Part shown: piece by piece, positions 13,580-15,951 of the stretch
Numbering within the stretch: the stretch's first letter is position 1
Layout of the letters: each line of letters starts with the position of its first letter
Assembly (NCBI GenBank): GCA_004525335.1
Contig: SPCL01000040.1
Location: 1-15,951 of the forward strand
Reading direction: 5' to 3'
From: Thermodesulfobacteriales bacterium
GTDB taxonomy: Bacteria; Desulfobacterota_D; UBA1144; Nemesobacterales; UBA2774
DNA length: 15,951 nucleotides
The notes under the pieces: model-generated
The model's input: only the letters and a program-made list of their open reading frames with translations
Database searches by the model: none
Told to the model about the DNA's origin: nothing
Translations under genes and position numbers: made by a program

Positions 13580-13615
13580 TCGTGATTTACGAGAATTCGT
13601 AAGAATGATTCACGA
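13580..13615 (-). promoter_or_regulatory. Putative enhancer (upstream activating sequence) for the activator
   Basis: TTACGA-GAAT-TCGTAA (13587-13602) is a perfect inverted repeat. It sits inside a second perfect pair, TCGTGA (13580-13585) and TCACGA (13610-13615), so TCGT/ACGA half-sites occur four times. The cluster is about 80-115 bp upstream of the -24 element, the normal distance for a sigma-54 activator site, and lies between the activator gene and osmC. Confidence 0.6.
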
Positions 13616-13690
13616 CATCTCATAAAAATATAGAATAAAGGAAGAATTTGGATGATCTCTTTAAGTATATATGAGGGATTACGTCTGCTC

Positions 13691-15622
13691 TTAGCCCTTA
13701 CGCTCAATTCCGAGTGCTTTTATACGGGAACTCAGCGTTGTTGAGGGTATTCCAAGAAGAGCGGCTGCGCCTTTGTCTCCGGATACGCGCCAGCTGGTCG
13801 ATTCAAGCGCAAGGATAATGTTACTGCGTTCTATATCTAATATTTCTTTTGCTGTACGCACCTGGGACGAGCCCCCATCATGTATCTCTTCTGAGGAATT
13901 TAAATTTTTGCTCGGCATTTCTGGCAATGCTTGGTCAAGATTGAGCTTGCCGTCACGCGATGTGATAACAGCCCGCTCTATCACATTTTGGAGCTCTCTA
14001 ACGTTTCCCGGCCATTGGTATAATTTAAACCTCATCATATCTTCATCAGATAGTGGGGAGATATTGATGCCCATTTTGTGTGCTGATTTTTCAGAAAAGC
14101 TCGACGCTAGCTTAATTATATCATCCCCTCTCTCTCTTAAAGCGGGAACTTCAATGGGGAAGACGTTTAGTCTGTAGAATAGGTCCTGGCGAAACTTGCC
14201 TTCATTCACAGTTTCTAGAAGATTGCGGTTTGTGGCGCATATTACGCGTACGTTTACTTTGATTGTTTGTGAGCTTCCTACTGGTTCAAACTCTCCTTCC
14301 TGCAGCACGCGCAGCAGCTTGGATTGAAGATCGAGGGGAAGCTCTCCAATTTCGTCTAAAAATATAGTTCCCCGGTCTGCAAGAGCAAAACGCCCCTCAC
14401 GGTCAGAGGTGGCTCCGGTATAAGCTCCTTTTATGTGACCGAAAAATTCACTTTCAATAAGCGCCGCAGGTATGGCGGCGCAGTTAACTTTGATAAGCTG
14501 GTTGTTGGATCTTTTGCTCTCAGCATGGATTGCCCTTGCGATGAGCTCCTTTCCTGTGCCGGTTTCTCCGGTTATCAAAATGGTTGCGTCAGTTCCTGAG
14601 ACTTGATTGATTTCGTCAAACACTTTCTGGAGTGCCTTACTGTTCCCAATGATCTCATCAAAATTAAGCAGCGATTTTATCTCTTCTTTTAGATATTCAG
14701 CCTCGCTTGAAAGTGCTTTTATTTTGTTCTCTGCTAGGAGTCTGTCGTTTACGTTTCTAAGTATTATTGTGAAGAAATTCTCTGTGCCAAGCTCGTAGTG
14801 CGAGATAGTGGCCTCGGCTTGGAAGAGCTTGTCATCTGATCCCCTAGCACTTAGACCCCCAGGTATCCAAAGAAATTTATCGCCCTCTTTTATTTGAATA
14901 AGTTCATCAATTATAAGTGTGAGTTTGTAAGCGCTTTCTTTTGAAAAGAGGCTTGAGAGGTTTTCGCCTATGAGTTTGTCAGCGGATTCCATGAATATTT
15001 TTTCCGCCGCAAGATTCATCATTGTAATATCGCCGTCACAGTTAAGTTCGATAATAGCGTCCATTGCGCTATCTACAAGCCGCCCCAACTTTTCCTCCCT
15101 TTGATGAATCTCTGACTCTGCTCTAAGTCTTCTAAGTTCAGCACATGCGCGTGAGGCAAAAATTCTAAAGATAGTCAAACCTCTTGGCTCCTCAGGCATG
15201 GGTTTTGAATCGAGGACAGCCAGGTGCCCTAATATCGTTCCGTCAATGTCTAATAATGGGACCCCCACATAACTTACAGCATCAAATGGTTCTAAGTCAG
15301 GATCATCCGGGTAAAGGGTGACTACATTTTCCGGCACATGGACGAGCCGTTTTTCTTCTATCACCGACTCACAGGGCGTTCCGGATATTTTGTACTCATA
15401 TTCATCTACAAGAGCGTCATCTAGCCAAAAGGCAATTGAACGCAGAACACCTTGTTTTTCCAGGTATTCAGTAACCCAAGCTCCTTTCATATTGAGCGCC
15501 TTAGCCAGGTTCTCAACCAGAGCTTTAAAAAATGCCTCACCGGTTTCAGTCGCTGTGCCCTCAAGGATCATCAGGAGAGCGGCGTTCTCATCAATTGTCT
15601 TTTTCTTGTTGTTAACCGCCAT
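13691..15622 (-). CDS. Sigma-54-dependent activator with GAF, PAS, AAA+ and Fis-type HTH domains
   Basis: 643 aa. Residues about 16-168 are a GAF domain (SYVGVPLLDIDGTILGHLAV), 180-298 a PAS domain (SAMDAIIELNCDGDITMMN), and 300-320 a coiled-coil linker. Residues 322-560 are the AAA+ ATPase with Walker A GETGTGKE (352-359), the sigma-54 contact loop as GAYTGA (399-404, a common variant of GAFTGA), Walker B TIFLDE (419-424) and WPGNVRELQN (537-546). A Fis-type HTH (about 597-640) ends the protein. It remodels RNA polymerase-sigma-54 to open promoters after sensing a signal by GAF and/or PAS. The domain order is FhlA/NorR-like, but no metal or NO ligand is obvious. GAGG lies 7 nt before the ATG. 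It is inferred to drive the downstream osmC-like gene. Confidence 0.93.
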   Translation of the reverse strand: MAVNNKKKTIDENAALLMILEGTATETGEAFFKALVENLAKALNMKGAWVTEYLEKQGVLRSIAFWLDDALVDEYEYKISGTPCESVIEEKRLVHVPENVVTLYPDDPDLEPFDAVSYVGVPLLDIDGTILGHLAVLDSKPMPEEPRGLTIFRIFASRACAELRRLRAESEIHQREEKLGRLVDSAMDAIIELNCDGDITMMNLAAEKIFMESADKLIGENLSSLFSKESAYKLTLIIDELIQIKEGDKFLWIPGGLSARGSDDKLFQAEATISHYELGTENFFTIILRNVNDRLLAENKIKALSSEAEYLKEEIKSLLNFDEIIGNSKALQKVFDEINQVSGTDATILITGETGTGKELIARAIHAESKRSNNQLIKVNCAAIPAALIESEFFGHIKGAYTGATSDREGRFALADRGTIFLDEIGELPLDLQSKLLRVLQEGEFEPVGSSQTIKVNVRVICATNRNLLETVNEGKFRQDLFYRLNVFPIEVPALRERGDDIIKLASSFSEKSAHKMGINISPLSDEDMMRFKLYQWPGNVRELQNVIERAVITSRDGKLNLDQALPEMPSKNLNSSEEIHDGGSSQVRTAKEILDIERSNIILALESTSWRVSGDKGAAALLGIPSTTLSSRIKALGIERKG

Positions 15623-15733
15623 AGCGAACCTCAGATCTGGACTTATATATTAGCACATAGAGTTGTACATAACATACTACATAAATCAAAAAAAAGAATT
15701 ATAAAAATATTTATAGCAGAGCTTTATAAATCG

Positions 15734-15856
15734 TTAGTCATCTAGTTTCTTTTTCGTGATATTAAACTCTTGATCAAGATGAAATTCATATTTTATGCCG
15801 TCATTACAGATTACATCCTCGGCTTCAAAATAATTACTGTCAAGCCCAACCGGTAA
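15734..15856 (-). pseudogene. Possible 3' fragment of a gene interrupted at the right edge
   Basis: About 40 codons (LPVGLDSNYFEAEDVICN to KKKLDD, stop at 15734) form an acidic, protein-like C-terminus. There is no ATG and no Shine-Dalgarno. The frame continues upstream only by reading into sequence that looks like an insertion-sequence end. It may be the remnant of a minus-strand gene cut by that insertion, or a chance open frame. Family not recognised. Confidence 0.3.
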
Positions 15857-15951
15857 TGTGCAAGGACATATGGCGGTTTTCCCTAGAATGGGGAAATGGC
15901 GATATATATGGCACAAACAATTAAAGAAGAGAGGTTGAGATGGGTATTACC
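15857..15951 (+). mobile_element. Possible left end of an insertion sequence (partial)
   Basis: From about 15857 the sequence TGTGCAAGGACATATGGCGG, then TTTCCC-TAGAATG-GGGAAA (perfect 6-bp inverted repeat, about 15878-15896), leads into an ATG frame that resembles a transposase start. A TGT terminus followed by a short leader and the transposase start fits IS481-like elements, but the right end lies outside the window, so the boundary is a guess. Confidence 0.35.
15908..15951 (+). CDS. Start of a possible transposase (truncated by window end)
   Basis: ATG at 15908 opens a frame reading MAQTIKEERLRWVL up to the window edge. From memory, the K-E-E-R-L-R-W sequence resembles the N-terminus of a helix-turn-helix transposase group of the IS481 type; this needs the rest of the gene to test. 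GGGGA lies 13 nt upstream, rather far. An alternative start in another frame is the ATG at 15940, with AGAGAGG 5 nt before it, so the true frame is not certain. Confidence 0.35.
   Translation, partial: MAQTIKEERLRWVL

Noticed and set aside
15318..15653. Open frame on the plus strand opposite the activator's GAF domain
   Set aside because: Ser/Arg-rich antisense shadow of a well-supported gene; no Shine-Dalgarno or family resemblance.
15734..15916. Intact 60-aa gene on the minus strand
   Set aside because: Only a TTG start, no Shine-Dalgarno, and its first third overlaps a probable IS end; only the last 40 codons look protein-like.

Overview
The window looks like chromosomal DNA of a Gram-negative (diderm) bacterium with a GC content in the low-to-mid 40s by eye. 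The clues are two secreted LolA-like periplasmic proteins, two predicted lipoproteins, a sigma-54 enhancer-binding protein with a matching -24/-12 promoter, and an APC permease fused to UspA domains. The lineage cannot be fixed from sequence alone. A deltaproteobacterial (Desulfobacterota-like) or candidate-phylum relative would fit, but that is inference. No rRNA, tRNA or CRISPR array was seen.

Layout, left to right. (1) 52-3021, minus strand: a run of four genes reading yigZ-like, a 118-aa unknown, and two paralogous LolA-like secreted proteins. (2) 3150-6737, plus strand: a small Cys-containing putative lipoprotein, a hairpin terminator, a secreted Lys/Glu/Ala/Pro-repeat protein, a 742-aa APC permease-UspA fusion and a 100-aa two-helix membrane protein. 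(3) 6867-8111, plus: an MFS drug:H+ antiporter-type transporter. (4) 8174-11916: an accessory-looking segment with a self-inhibited class II Fic protein, an AT-rich region full of nested inverted repeats, a six-bladed NHL-propeller lipoprotein, and a 'mobile mystery protein' A/B pair (HTH regulator plus Fic protein) preceded by 33-bp tandem repeats. (5) 12070-12754: an aquaporin/MIP channel whose last 35 residues lie in another frame. (6) 12850-15622, minus: an OsmC-family protein and, upstream of it, a GAF-PAS-AAA+-Fis activator. (7) Right edge: a possible left end of an insertion sequence cutting a small gene.

The most coherent system is the last pair. The 643-aa activator carries a GAYTGA sigma-54 contact loop. 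The downstream osmC-like gene has a near-consensus sigma-54 promoter (TGGCAC-N5-ATGCA) and, further upstream, paired inverted repeats in the right place for an enhancer. This suggests a self-contained sigma-54 thiol/peroxide-type stress module. The second system is the mmpA/mmpB pair, whose tandem operator-like repeats overlap its promoter.

A further pattern is that three genes (the APC-UspA fusion, the MFS transporter and the first Fic protein) lack a Shine-Dalgarno sequence and have a -10 element 6 to 10 bases before the start codon. That predicts leaderless or nearly leaderless mRNAs, while neighbouring genes have good Shine-Dalgarno sites.
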